In this document: positions 32,586 to 44,116 of the stretch, in pieces
Numbering within the stretch: position 1 is the first letter of the stretch
Layout of the letters: each line of letters opens with the position of its first letter
Assembly (NCBI GenBank): GCA_009763385.1
Contig: CM019831.1
Coordinates: forward strand, 19,060,080 to 19,124,079
From: Coix lacryma-jobi var. lacryma-jobi
Taxonomy: Eukaryota; Streptophyta; Magnoliopsida; Poales; Poaceae
Length of the DNA: 64,000 bases
Direction: 5' to 3'
Notes under the pieces: generated by a model
What the model saw: only the letters and a program-made list of their open reading frames with translations
The model's database searches: none
What the model was told of the DNA's origin: nothing
Program-made: the position numbers and the translations under genes

Positions 32586-35500
32586 ATGACAGGGGGAGAT
32601 GATGATAACGAAACACTACATACACCTCGCACTAAGGGCATCATACAGCATTTTGAAAGGAAAGTGAAGCTGCACACAGAGGGACTTGATAATGACTTGC
32701 AGGTGACAAATGAAAAGCTGGGGCAGTTGGAGGCTACGCAGATGGCCACAAACAACAAGCTTACAAGTTTGGAGGAATCCGTTGCTAGTGTGGACAAAAG
32801 CCTTGCTGCTCTCCTAAGGCGATTTGATGACTTCCACACCGAAGATAAAGAGAAGCATAAAGAAGAAAAGGAGGGAGATCGAGAGCACGGTAGTCATGAA
32901 GATGACTACACTGCTGATACTGAGCATGATGATCAAGACGCTCGTGATCGACGACGCCTACGTCACAACCGTAGAGGTATGGGTGGCAACCGCCGACGCG
33001 AGGTACACAATAATGATGATGCTTTCAGTAAGATTAAATTTAAGATACCTCCTTTTGATGGTAAATATGACCCTGATGCCTACATTACTTGGGAGATTGC
33101 TGTTGATCAAAAGTTTGCATGTCATGAATTTCCTGAGACTACACGTGTTAGGGCTGCTACTAGTGAGTTTACAGATTTTGCTTCTGTTTGGTGGATAGAA
33201 TATGGCAAGAAAAATCCTAATAACTTACCTAGAACTTGGGATGCGCTGAAACGAGCCATGAGAGCTAGATTTGTTCCATCTTACTATGCCCGTGATTTGA
33301 TAAATAAGTTGCAACAATTGAGACAAGGTGCTAAAAGTGTAGAAGAATATTATCAGGAATTACAAACGGGTATGTTGCGTTGTAACCTAGAGGAGGATGA
33401 GGAACCGGCTATGGCTAGATTTTTGGGTGGGTTAAATCGGGAAATTCAGGACATCCTCGCTTACAAAGAATACAATAGTGTAACCCGTTTGTTTCATCTT
33501 GCTTGTAAAGCTGAAAGGGAAGTGCAGGGACGACGTGCTAGCGCAAGGACTAATATTTCTGCAGGGAAGGCTAATTCATGGCAGCAACGCATGACTACAA
33601 CTCCATCTACACGTATGTCTACTCCATCATCTAGTGACAAGACTCGAGCTGCTCCCACAAATTCAGTTGCAAAGACGATGCAAAAGCCTGCTGCGAGTAC
33701 TTCATCCGTGGCATCGACGGGTAGAACAAGCAACATACAATGTCACCGGTGCAAGGGATATGGACACATGATGCGTGACTGTCCAAACAAGCGAGTTATG
33801 ATTGTCAAAGATGATGGTGAGTGCTCATCTGCTAGTGATTTTGATGAAGACACGCTTGCACTGCTTGCGACTGACCATGCAGGTAATGAAGAACAAATAG
33901 AAGAACATATTAATGCAGGTGAAGCGGACCACTATGAAAGCTTGATCGTGCAGCGAGTGCTTAGTGCACAAATGGAGAAGGCGGAGCAAAATCAGCGACA
34001 TATTTTATTCCAAACAAAGTGTGTCATCAAAGAGCGTTCCTGCCGCATGATCATTGATGGAGGTAGCTGCAACAACTTGGCAAGCAGCGATATGGTGCAG
34101 AAACTTGCCCTCAACACCAAACCACACCCGCATCCCTACTACATCCAATGGCTGAACAACAGTGGTAAGGCAAAGGTAACTAGACTTGTGAGAATCAATT
34201 TTTCCATCGGATCCTACAAAGATATTGTTGAATGTGATGTTGTGCCTATGCAAGCTTGTAACATTCTGCTAGGTAGACCTTGGCAATTTGATAGAGATTC
34301 TATGCATCATGGTAGATCAAATCAGTATTCTTTTCTATACCATGATCGCAAAATTGTGCTGCATCCTATGTCCCCTGAAACTATTATGCAAACTGATGTT
34401 GCAAGGGCTACTAAAGCAAAGAGCGAGAGCAATAAAAATGATAAATCTGTAATTGGTAACAAAGATGAGATAAAACTGAAAGGACGTTGTATGATAGCTA
34501 CCAAATCAGATATTAATGAGTTCAATGCATCCACTTCTGTTGCTTATGCTTTGATATGCAAGGATGCTTTGATTTCAATTGAGGATATGCAATGTTCTTT
34601 GCCCCCTGCTGTTGCTAACGTTTTGCAGGAGTATTCCGATGTGTTTCCAAGTGCGGTACCAGCGGGGCTGCCACCACTACGCGGGATTGAGCACCAAATT
34701 GATCTTATTCCTGGTGCATCTTTGCCAAACCGTGCGCCATACAGGACAAACCCGGAAGAAACAAAGGAAATTCAGCGACAAGTGCAAGAACTACTGGACA
34801 AAGGTTATGTGCGAGAATCCCTTAGCCCTTGTGCTGTTCCAGTAATTTTAGTGCCTAAGAAAGATGGAACATGGCGTATGTGTGTTGATTGTAGAGCTAT
34901 TAATAATATCACCATTCGATATCGACACCCTATTCCACGATTAGATGATATGCTAGATGAACTGAGTGGTGCTGTTGTGTTTTCAAAAGTTGATTTACGT
35001 AGTGGGTACCACCAGATTCGTATGAAATTGGGAGATGAATGGAAAACTGCTTTCAAAACTAAGTTCGGTTTATATGAGTGGTTAGTCATGCCTTTTGGGT
35101 TAACTAATGCACCTAGTACTTTCATGAGATTAATGAACGAGGTTTTGCGTGCTTTCATTGGGAAATTTGTTGTCGTATATTTTGATGATATATTAATTTA
35201 CAGCAAATCATTGGATGAACATCTTGATCATTTACGTGCTGTTTTTAATGCACTACGCGAGGCACGCTTATTTGGTAACCTTGAGAAGTGCACCTTTTGC
35301 ACCGATCGAGTGTCTTTTCTTGGTTATGTTGTAACTCCACAGGGAATTGAGGTTGATCAAGCCAAGGTGGAAGCTATACAGGGATGGCCTGTTCCAAAGA
35401 CTATCACCCAGGTGCGGAGTTTCCTAGGACTTGCTGGATTCTATCGCCGTTTTGTGAAGGATTTCAGCACCATTGCTGCACCATTGAATGAGCTTACCAA

Positions 35501-37490
35501 GAAGGGGGTGCCTTTTGAGTGGGGCAAAACACAAGAGAATTCATTCGACATGTTGAAAGATAAGTTAACTCACGCGCCTCTCCTACAACTTCCTGATTTT
35601 AATAAGACTTTTGAGCTTGAATGTGATGCTAGTGGAATTGGTCTGGGAGGTGTTTTGTTACAAGAGGGAAAGCCTATTGCATATTTTAGTGAGAAATTGA
35701 GTGGGCCTGTTCTCAATTATTCTACTTATGATAAAGAACTCTATGCTCTTGTTCGAACATTAGAGACATGGCAGCATTATTTGTGGCCCAAAGAGTTTGT
35801 TATCCATTCTGATCATGAATCTTTAAAACATATTCGTAGTCAAGGAAAACTGAATCGTAGGCATGCAAAATGGGTTGAATTTATTGAATCTTTTCCTTAT
35901 ATTATTAAACACAAGAAAGGGAAGGAGAATATTATTGCTGATGCTTTGTCACGGAGATATACTTTGCTGAATCAACTTGATTATAAGATCTTTGGGTTAG
36001 AAACAATTAAGGACCAATATGTTCACGATGCTGATTTTAGAGACGTGTTGCTGCATTGTAAAGATGGAAAAGGATGGAACAAATTCATCGTTAGTGATGG
36101 GTTTGTGTTTAGAGCTAACAAGCTATGCATTCCAGCTAGCTCTGTTCGTTTGTTGTTGTTGCAGGAAGCACATGGAGGTGGCTTGATGGGACATTTTGGA
36201 GCAAAGAAGACCGAGGACATACTTGCTGGTCATTTCTTTTGGCCAAGGATGAAGAGAGATGTGGAGAGGTTTGTTGCTCGTTGCACAACATGTCAAAAGG
36301 CAAAGTCACGGTTAAATCCCCACGGTTTGTATCTACCTCTTCCTGTTCCTAATGCTCCTTGGGAGGATATATCTATGGATTTTGTGTTGGGATTACCAAG
36401 GACTAGGAGGGGACGTGATAGTGTGTTTGTGGTTGTTGATAGATTTTCTAAGATGGCACATTTCATACCATGTCATAAAACTGATGATGCTACAAATATT
36501 GCTGATTTGTTCTTTCGAGAAATTGTTCGCTTACATGGTGTGCCCAACACAATTGTTTCTGATCGTGATGCTAAATTTCTTAGTCATTTTTGGAAGACTT
36601 TGTGGTTTAAATTGGGGACTAAGCTTTTATTTTCCACCACTTGTCATCCCCAAACTGATGGTCAAACTGAAGTAGTAAATAGAACTTTATCCACTATGTT
36701 AAGGGCTGTTTTAAAGAAGAATATTAAGATGTGGGAAGAATGTTTGCCTCATATTGAGTTCGCTTATAATCGTTCATTGCATTCTACTACAAAAATGTGT
36801 CCTTTCGAGATTGTCTATGGCTTCTTGCCACGTGCTCCTATTGATTTAATGCCTTTGCCAAGTTCTGAAAAAATGAATTTTGATGCTAAGCAACGTGCTG
36901 AATTGATGTTAAAATTGCATGAAGCCACTAAAGAAAACATAGAGCGCATGAATGCTAAGTACAAATGTGCTGGAGATAAAGGTAGAAAGCAATTGATTCT
37001 GGAACCTGGGGATTTGGTTTGGTTGCATTTGCGAAAAGATAGATTTCCAGAACTGAGAAAATCCAAATTGATGCCTAGAGCTGATGGTCCTTTTAAAGTG
37101 CTGCAACGAATTAACGAGAATGCATATAAGCTTGATCTTCCTGCAGATTTTGGGGTTAGTCCCACATTTAACATTGCAGATTTGAAGCCTTATTTGGGTG
37201 AGGAAGATGAGCTTGAGTCGAGGACGACTCAAATGCAAGAAAGGGAGGATGATGAGGACATCAACACCAGCGATACATCCTCTCCGACACAACCTATAGC
37301 TGGTCCTCTTACTCGTGCTCGTGCTCATCAACTTAATCATCAAGTGAGTTCCATGATAAGCTCTTGTCCATCTTGTTTAGACAATGGAAACGCGTGCACT
37401 CTTGTTTTGATTAGGAACCGAGGAGAAGACCGAAAGGGAGAAGGACTCGCGCTAGCTGGATTCGGACTGCAGCAAAGCACCAACTTGTGA
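32586..37490 (+). CDS. Gypsy gag-pol polyprotein, 1634 codons, open
   Basis: A single open frame for capsid and replication enzymes of a Ty3/gypsy element. A coiled-coil-like N-terminus is followed by the gag domain (about 150-310, PPFDGKYDPDAYITW) and a CCHC knuckle CHRCKGYGHMMRDC near 385. The protease has IIDGGSCNNLAS near 487, with G where most have S or T after the aspartate. Next come reverse transcriptase with FSKVDLRSGYHQIR and VVYFDDILIYSKS (about 750-900), RNase H with LECDASGIGLGGVL (about 1010), and integrase with HHCC near 1193-1240, VVVDRFSKMAHF, SDRDAKF and QTDGQTEVVN. No chromodomain is evident. The last 80 codons lie inside the 3' LTR, a trait shared with some plant gypsy lineages such as CRM; lineage is not settled. 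Confidence 0.92.
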   Translation: MTGGDDDNETLHTPRTKGIIQHFERKVKLHTEGLDNDLQVTNEKLGQLEATQMATNNKLTSLEESVASVDKSLAALLRRFDDFHTEDKEKHKEEKEGDREHGSHEDDYTADTEHDDQDARDRRRLRHNRRGMGGNRRREVHNNDDAFSKIKFKIPPFDGKYDPDAYITWEIAVDQKFACHEFPETTRVRAATSEFTDFASVWWIEYGKKNPNNLPRTWDALKRAMRARFVPSYYARDLINKLQQLRQGAKSVEEYYQELQTGMLRCNLEEDEEPAMARFLGGLNREIQDILAYKEYNSVTRLFHLACKAEREVQGRRASARTNISAGKANSWQQRMTTTPSTRMSTPSSSDKTRAAPTNSVAKTMQKPAASTSSVASTGRTSNIQCHRCKGYGHMMRDCPNKRVMIVKDDGECSSASDFDEDTLALLATDHAGNEEQIEEHINAGEADHYESLIVQRVLSAQMEKAEQNQRHILFQTKCVIKERSCRMIIDGGSCNNLASSDMVQKLALNTKPHPHPYYIQWLNNSGKAKVTRLVRINFSIGSYKDIVECDVVPMQACNILLGRPWQFDRDSMHHGRSNQYSFLYHDRKIVLHPMSPETIMQTDVARATKAKSESNKNDKSVIGNKDEIKLKGRCMIATKSDINEFNASTSVAYALICKDALISIEDMQCSLPPAVANVLQEYSDVFPSAVPAGLPPLRGIEHQIDLIPGASLPNRAPYRTNPEETKEIQRQVQELLDKGYVRESLSPCAVPVILVPKKDGTWRMCVDCRAINNITIRYRHPIPRLDDMLDELSGAVVFSKVDLRSGYHQIRMKLGDEWKTAFKTKFGLYEWLVMPFGLTNAPSTFMRLMNEVLRAFIGKFVVVYFDDILIYSKSLDEHLDHLRAVFNALREARLFGNLEKCTFCTDRVSFLGYVVTPQGIEVDQAKVEAIQGWPVPKTITQVRSFLGLAGFYRRFVKDFSTIAAPLNELTKKGVPFEWGKTQENSFDMLKDKLTHAPLLQLPDFNKTFELECDASGIGLGGVLLQEGKPIAYFSEKLSGPVLNYSTYDKELYALVRTLETWQHYLWPKEFVIHSDHESLKHIRSQGKLNRRHAKWVEFIESFPYIIKHKKGKENIIADALSRRYTLLNQLDYKIFGLETIKDQYVHDADFRDVLLHCKDGKGWNKFIVSDGFVFRANKLCIPASSVRLLLLQEAHGGGLMGHFGAKKTEDILAGHFFWPRMKRDVERFVARCTTCQKAKSRLNPHGLYLPLPVPNAPWEDISMDFVLGLPRTRRGRDSVFVVVDRFSKMAHFIPCHKTDDATNIADLFFREIVRLHGVPNTIVSDRDAKFLSHFWKTLWFKLGTKLLFSTTCHPQTDGQTEVVNRTLSTMLRAVLKKNIKMWEECLPHIEFAYNRSLHSTTKMCPFEIVYGFLPRAPIDLMPLPSSEKMNFDAKQRAELMLKLHEATKENIERMNAKYKCAGDKGRKQLILEPGDLVWLHLRKDRFPELRKSKLMPRADGPFKVLQRINENAYKLDLPADFGVSPTFNIADLKPYLGEEDELESRTTQMQEREDDEDINTSDTSSPTQPIAGPLTRARAHQLNHQVSSMISSCPSCLDNGNACTLVLIRNRGEDRKGEGLALAGFGLQQSTNL
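37238..37249 (+). other. Polypurine tract of the nested gypsy element
   Basis: The purine run aagaaagggagga directly precedes the TG of the 3' LTR and overlaps the coding frame. Its position supports the LTR border at 37250. Confidence 0.8.
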
Positions 37491-38166
37491 CCGCCACCAC
37501 GGTTGCATACGGATTCGGATTCAGGCGCTTCAGGACTTGTTGGAAAGCTTATCAAGTTTACTTTCATATGAATCAAGTCCCACGTCAATATCTGTTCGGC
37601 AGCAGCGGCAATGATCCAATTACCGTCGACAGGTCTTGCTGTCCAGGGTGCTGCGTCACCTCATTTTGGGCTTATGGCCCATGTATCAAGTTGGGTCCAT
37701 TAGGGACACGTCCTAGGGTTGGAGGACGACCCCAACACTCTTTTGGTCGTCCATCCATCTACTTATATCCCTCTATAGCCGCCATGGTCGGGTTGGGTTT
37801 TGTTTAGATCAAGTTTAGCCTTAGCTACTTGCTTGTAGGCGCGCGTGCAGGATCAGCCGCCCGTCTCCTTGTCTTCGGAACCCCATTGTTGATTAAGATT
37901 CAGTTGGAAACCCTCAATTTCATCTTACAAATTTAGTGCTTGTTTCCTCGTTCTTGCTAGTTCTTCGATTGCTTGCAGGACGGGAGCCCTAGGGGCTGGT
38001 TGTCGCGCTCCACAAGATCGTGACGGCTATTGGACGTGGTGTATCGGTTGCTAAGGCGCGGTCTTGAGGGCTGTAGTCGGGCCGTGAACGTCATCTCCAT
38101 CCACCAATCGAGTTATCCCCGTTTCTCATCGAAAGATCGGGCAAAAACCCTAGCGGGTTCGCATCA
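37250..38166 (+). repeat. 3' LTR of the nested gypsy element
   Basis: It starts TGATGAGGAC and ends CGCATCA, followed by AGTCC. The first 241 bases also encode the polyprotein C-terminus, including the GPLTRARAHQ motif. Confidence 0.92.
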
Positions 38167-41002
38167 AGTCCTGCGTTACCTGTCGTTCACACCGAGGATC
38201 CAACGTCTCTACATGACCGAGGAATCCGCGAAACAGATGACATGGCACAAACAGGGTACCCGATACAATCCTGAGAAGTTGGTACATCCCGCCGATGGTG
38301 AAGCATGGGCCCACTTCTATCGCATCCATCGTGACAAAGCTAGAGAGGCTCGTAATGTTCGTGTTGCGTTTGCAACGGACGGTTTCAATCCCTATGGACT
38401 CATGGTTGTCCCGTACACCTGTTGGCCCGTCTTCGTTATCCCCCTCAATCTCCCCCCCCCCGGCGTCCTATTTCAACGTCATACTATCTTCTTGTCGTTG
38501 ATAATTCCTGGACACCCGGGGAATAACATGGGTGTGTACATGGAGCCTCTAATTGATGAATTGGAAACTGCTTGGAATGAAGGGGTATTGACATACGACC
38601 GAGCTTCAAGGTCTAACTTCACAATGCACATCTGGTACCAGTACTCACTACATGACTACCTGGCATATGGGATATTTTGTGCCTGGTGTGTCCATGGCAA
38701 GTTCTCATGCCCGGTTTGTAAGACAGCTACGAGATTTATCTGGTTGAAGAAGGGTGGCAAGTATTCGGCGTTCGACCAACATCAACAATTCCTGCCTCTT
38801 GACCATCCTTTCAGACGGGACACCAAGAACTTTACCAAAGGTGTCGTGGTGAGAGATCCTCCACCTCGGATGCTGACCGGTGCTGAGGTTCATGCTCAGA
38901 TAGATGCTCTCCAGTTCAACGAAACAGACGGTCGTTTTGTGGGGTATGGTTAGGAGCATATGTGGACTCATAAGTCAGGCTTGGAAAGACTCCCTTATTA
39001 TGACGATCTTCTTCTGCCACATAACATTGATGTAATGCACACTGAAAAGAACATCGCTGAGTCGCTTTGGGGAACACTCATGGACACTGAAAAGTCCAAG
39101 GACAACCCTAAGGCTAGACTAGACCTGGCACTGTTGTGCGATAGACCAAAGCAAGAGATGCTGCCTCCTCAGCCCGGCAGGAGATGGACACGAACAAAGG
39201 TCGATTTCATCTTGGGCAGGCCACAAAGGAAAGAAATACTTCAGTGGATCCAGACATTGACATTCCCTGATGGATATGCAGCGAATCTAACGAGAGGAGT
39301 CAACTTATCTACTCTGCGAGTCCTAGGGATGAAGAGTCATGACTTCCACGTATGGATCGAGTGGCTTCTTCCGGCGATGGTTCGAGGCTATGTTCCTGAG
39401 CCTATGTGGGTTGTCCTGGCAGAGTTGAGCTATTTCTTCCGCCAGCTATGTGCCAAGGAGATATCTCGGTCCGTCATTGATGACTTGGAGAAAGCTGCAC
39501 CTGTGTTGCTCTGTAAGCTGGAGAAAATCTTTCCACCAGGCTTCTTCACTCTGATGCTTCATTTGATCGTACACCTCCCAAATGAGGTTCGAATGGGAGG
39601 ACATGTGCAATGGCGTTGGTGCTTTCCAGTTGAGAGAAATATGAAGACTCTTCGCAAGAAATGTAGAAACAAAGCCAAAATTGAGGCTTCCATTGCAGAG
39701 GCATTCATTCTGGAGGAGGTGTCCAACTTCACTAAAGAATACTACTCAGAGAACCTTCCTAGCGTGCATAATCCACCCCCTCGTTACAATGCTGGAGAAA
39801 ATGAATCAAGTCTTAGCCTTTTTCGAGGCCAACTCGGCACGACAAGTGGATCCACAGTTAAGCAGTTGAACTATGAAGAGTGGTGAAAGATCATGCTATA
39901 CGTGCTTACCAACCTTGATGAGCTAGACCCGTACATGGGGTAAGTTGTTATCTATCTTCATCCAATTCGTCGTCACTTCTCAACACCATCCTTTTTGTTT
40001 CGTACAGTGAATTTCTTCATTTGTTCTCGAATGGACCAAGGCCTCTTTTTGATGCGGCAGCTGAAACCCTAATTGCAAATGGTGCGAGGCAAGGGAGGCC
40101 TGATTTCATTTCTTGGTTTCGACAAAAGGTACCGTCCAACCAAGGTCGCACTTAGTCTGACGTTCCAACTTGCTCTTACGTTCTGACCGTATAACGATAT
40201 ATCTTGCTTCACCTTGCAGGCTCAAACCGATGCGTCTATGAGTCAAGAGTTGAGACAGGTTGCAAAAGGCTTTGATCGTAGGGTCAAGTCATTTAACGGT
40301 TACGACGTGAATGGATTTCGCTTCCACACATCAAGCTACGAGCAGAGTCAGCCCAATCGAAAAACCACAAATAGCGGAGTTTGTACTCCAGGCAATGACA
40401 ACCGTGACTACTATGGAAGAATTGAAGAAATATACGAACTTTCATTTCATGGTGAAAAGCCTTTGAATCCTGTCATGTTCAAATGCCATTGGTTCGATCC
40501 TGGAGTAACGAGGCTGACACCTAATCTTGGGCTAGCTGAAATTCGACAGGATTCTGTCTATCCAGGCTCTGATGTGTATATTGTGGCTCAACAGGCCACG
40601 CAGGTTTATTACACGCCATACGCGTGCAAAAGCAAAGAGCATCTCTTGGGTTGGTATATTGTGCACAAGATATCACCACATGCTAAACTACCTCTCCCCA
40701 ATGATGAGGATTATAACTTCAACACAAACACGTATGACGGTGAGTTCTTTCAAGAATCTGGGCTGCAAGGGACGTTCACGATAGACTTAACCGAAGCGAT
40801 AGAAATGGAAGTAGAGAATGATGACGAGGACGCTGGGGATGAGGTGGTAAATGAGAAGGACAGAAATGCTAGAACGATTCCGTTTAGGCCAAGCAAATGA
40901 AGACGACGGCCTGTCTTTGGATACTGAGGAGTACTTAGACATGGTTGACAGTGATGAGGAGACTCATGCTCCGGCTAATCCGGATGATCCAAATTATTTC
41001 TA
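38167..41002 (+). pseudogene. CACTA-1 TNP2 transposase, 3' part (broken)
   Basis: This continues the TNP2 gene beyond the gypsy element. The transposase core runs from RIQRLYMTEESAKQMTWHK through ATDGFNPYG, PGHPGNNMGVYMEP and the cysteine pair CPVCKTATRF. A TAG at 38951-38953 breaks it. Then come HNIDVMHTEKN and DUF4218 (KSHDFHVWIEWLLPAMVRGY, about 39330-39750). A TGA at 39884-39886 follows EEW; the last part of that exon ends near 39937. Two further exons follow (about 40011-40127 and 40221-41002), the latter with DUF4216 (YYGRIEEIYEL). A frameshift near 40860 changes the tail, whose ancestral frame ends DDPNYF at 41002. Exon borders are by eye. Confidence 0.85.
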
Positions 41003-41124
41003 ATACATGTAATATTATGTTATATTTTTAGGATCTATTGTTTTATTTATATTGCATATATTTGATTATGTTATTTCTAATACAACATTGTTTGTTCTTT
41101 TTAAATGCAGGAGGTCGAGGCAAG

Positions 41125-43197
41125 ATGCCAGGAGGACGTCAGAGGCGGTTGAGTTGGGTGTACCGCAGCTCGCAGGTCGACGGGCCCTCGACGAGGAGTG
41201 GCCGCCGCTGGAGGGAGCCGTCTCCACAGGAGGAGGAGGAGGAGGAGGAGGAGGAGGAGGAGGAGGAGGAGGAGGAGGAGGAGGAGGACGTCGAGGAGGA
41301 GGTGTCGGCCACGCCCGAGGTCCAGGGGCAGGAGGAGGCAGAGGAGGCCGAGGAGGTAGAGGAGGAGGATGAGCAGGACGAGGCGGACGGGGGTTCGGGT
41401 GCCTCAGGGGTGTCCACGCCCTACTTGAGAGGTCCCGCAAGCCTCCCGGCGTTGCCGGCACGTGCCCGACGCCCAGTGATCACGCCCATCGGACAAAAGT
41501 ACATGTTCTAACTACCTGTTCATACGATGAGACTCAAAATAGAAATAGAAGCTAATAATCTTTTGTAATCACTTGTGCAGGTCATGGGACTTTGTGGGGC
41601 CTAAAGGCCGCAAACCCAACGGCATCCTGGGTCTCCCGTGCCGCGAGCACTACCCCGGCATGGTACAGTATGCCGGGAGGCACGAGCTGGCCTACACCTT
41701 TGACCACTACTCCGTCGCCCCAGACCCGGACTTCCCCAACAAGGCGGCGCGGGTTAGAGCGGAGCTGTGGGTAAGTCTTCGTCAAACAATATCACATTCA
41801 TCATATTTTTTTCTTTAATTACTATCTCGCCTCGTATTGTGTCTGTATGCAGAACTACTTCAAGTGCGAGCCGGGGAAGGAGGCAGTGGCGAAGGTGACG
41901 GCTACCCGGGCTTGTAGGAAGCTCGTCACCGACATGATCCACAAGGCGAGACTGCAGGCCATCATTACCTACAACGCCACGGTCTTGGCCAAGAGGGTGA
42001 CGAAGGCCCAGGCGAGAGGCATGACGCTGGGCCGGGCGCAGTTCTTGTAGGTAAGTGATTTCTTTTGAGATTAAGCTTTTGGTACTTTTCATCTGACGCT
42101 TAGACGTGAAATACTTGATGATGTGCAGATGATCCCCCAAAGGTGCCAGTCATTTCCCGAGTGCTGGGAGATGATCGTGGACCGGTGGCTATCCGAAGAG
42201 TGGGCGGCCCACCACGTCGAGGCCCGGGAGGCGCGTCTATAGATGCCAGGTGTACCACACCACCAGGGCAACCGCAACCTCGCCGAGTACGCACAAGCTT
42301 GGGTACGTGAAAGACTTTATCAATTCCTCGCTCAAATGTTGCCTGATTGCTAATCATCTTGTTGTCTTCCTCGCAGTCGGCGGCACACGGTGGCCAGCCT
42401 TGCGGCACGTTGTCGGCATACGCCATGTCCCACAAGGGCAAGGCCACGGCAGCGGAGACCTCCTACAACCCCGACGATCCCGCCGACGCGTACACCAACT
42501 CCAGCGTCCACTCCCGCCTCACTGACTACTCAGAGGCGGCAAGGGCGGTCCATGGGGACACCTTTGATCCCGCCACCGCGGACCTAGACGGGAGCATCGT
42601 CATGAGGATTGGAGGAGGGAAGAAGCACGGGCGGTTCTGGCTTGGCGACGGCGTCATCGACACGGCCTCCACTCCCACTCTGTCCCAGCTCAAGCACAGA
42701 GCACGAGCGGGAGCGTCCCCATATGCCCACGCCCATCGCCTGCGCAGTCGCGGGTCGCCGAGCTCGAGGTTATTTCTATTTAACTCATCGTACATTGATC
42801 TTTAAATGTTTGCATTGTTCTAACATTCACTTTGTATTATCACAGGCCCGCCTGGAAAGAGAAAGGCAGGAGCGCCAGGTGTCCGAGACCCAGATGCGGT
42901 CACAGATGTCGGCCTAGATGGAGGCTCAAGCTAAGCAGATGGCGGAGCTCATCGCCTTCATGGCCTCCCAGGACATGGCCGTGCCCCAGACGCTCATGGC
43001 TCCTCCACTGCCGTCTCTGGACCCCCAGAGCTGCTTCTGTGAGTATCAATACGTCAGTGTTTCATTTTTTTCATTTCCTTGTCTGACATGACCTTTTGCA
43101 GCCTCCTCCGTCAGAAGGTTCGAACAACCGCCACGCTCCTGGATGGAACCCGGCCGGGGGTCAAGCAGGCGGCAGTTCTCAGGGGTGGCCCGGTTGA
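41125..43197 (+). pseudogene. CACTA-1 TNP1-like second protein (broken)
   Basis: The DNA-binding partner protein of plant CACTA elements (Transposase_24-like). Exons by eye: 41125-41498, 41581-41770, 41853-42050, 42129-42302, 42377-42768, 42846-43038 and 43102-43197, with GT-AG borders. The start reads MPGGRQRRLSW, then a long glutamate run from a (GGA)n repeat (41227-41290), then NGILGLPCREHYPG, NYFKCEPG, FPECWEMIVDRWLS, NRNLAEYAQAW, SAYAMSHKGK and RIGGGKKHGRFWLGDG. In-frame TAG codons stand at 42048-42050, 42239-42241 and 42915-42917, all where glutamine is expected. The C-terminal end is a coiled coil (RLERERQERQ). Confidence 0.78.
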
Positions 43198-43429
43198 CCG
43201 GGGGTATAGTAGATTGATGTTTGGATTATCCTCGTGTGTTACTGAACTCTCATGTTATATTGTCCACCTTGGTATTGAACTATTTGAGGACATATATGTT
43301 ATATGTGATGTGATATATATATATATGTTCTGTGAAGTGAAATGTGATATGTGATGAATGTGATATATATATATATGTTTGATAGTGTCGGAGAAAAGAA
43401 AAAACAAAAATAAAAAACAAAAATTGGTC

Positions 43430-44116
43430 TGTTTGCCGAGGGTGGCTCTCGGCAAAGGGGCCCTTTGCCGAGGGCTGTGACCATAACCCTCGGCAAAGCT
43501 GAACATGAACGCCATTTCCCCAGCTTTGCCGAGGGCTATGACCAAAGCCCTCGGCAAAGGCTGCGTTTTGCCGAGGGTTTTGGCCATAGCCCTCGGCAAA
43601 GCTGAGAACTAGAACGCTATTTCCACAGCTTTGCCGAGGGCTATCGTCATAGCCCTCGGCAAAGTCCGAGTTTTGCCGAGGGCCGTCCAACCTAGCTCTC
43701 GGCGAAGAGGTCCCAAAAAAAATTTGAAATTTCTTTGCCGAGAGTCGGCCCCGGCTAACTCTCGGCACAGAAAAATAATAATAATAAAAATAATCTCTTT
43801 GCCGAGAGCCGTTTATTGAAGCTCTCGGCAAACATTTGGCCTTTGCCGAGAGTCAGGTTAGCCGGCTCTCGACAAACATACTGTCAATAGGGCGCGCCGT
43901 TAATGACCACTTTTCTTTGCCGAGAGCCGCTCGGGACCCTCGGTAAAAGGTTTGCCGACAGCCCGACAAATGGCCCTCGGCAAAGGCTCCTTTGCCGAGA
44001 GGATTTTTGCCGAGAGCTCTGTGCTGAGAGCAGCTCTCGGCATAGGCTTCGCCGAGCGTCAAAGAGTCTTTGCCGAGTGCGAGAGGCACTCGGCAAATCA
44101 CCTGTTTCCAGTAGTG
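43430..44116. repeat. Right subterminal repeats and terminus of CACTA-1
   Basis: About twenty copies of TTTGCCGAG or its inverse CTCGGCAAA, mostly as inverted pairs about 15-25 bp apart, such as ctttgccgagggctatgacc and its partner. The stretch ends gtttccagtagtg. Such arrays are the transposase binding zone of CACTA elements. Several sites differ between AGAGC and AGGGC forms. Confidence 0.88.

Larger units (their letters stand above)
30634..38166 (+). mobile_element. Ty3/gypsy LTR retrotransposon inserted in CACTA-1 TNP2
   Basis: Two 917-bp LTRs (30634-31550 and 37250-38166) begin TGATG and end CATCA. Target duplication AGTCC lies at 30629-30633 and 38167-38171. The internal polyprotein is open over 1634 codons, and a polypurine tract adjoins the right LTR. 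Oddly, the left LTR is not followed by a primer binding site: after it come 469 bp of TNP2 coding sequence that duplicate the DNA right of the 3' LTR, and only then the 5' leader. The copy thus lacks a visible primer site in cis and should be unable to copy itself, although its proteins may be intact. Confidence 0.9.
26816..44116 (+). mobile_element. CACTA-1, En/Spm-type DNA transposon, 17.3 kb with nested gypsy
   Basis: The left end reads cactaccggagacgg and the right end is the inverse of cactactggaaacagg, matching at 13 of about 16 positions. Both are flanked by AGA (26813-26815 and 44117-44119), the 3-bp target duplication of CACTA elements. Both subterminal regions carry many CTTTGCCGAGAGC / GCTCTCGGCAAAG repeats, the transposase binding zone in this superfamily. 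Inside are a TNP2 transposase gene and a TNP1-like gene, both plus strand and both broken by stops. A 7.5 kb gypsy element interrupts TNP2. The element therefore cannot supply its own transposase. Confidence 0.9.
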
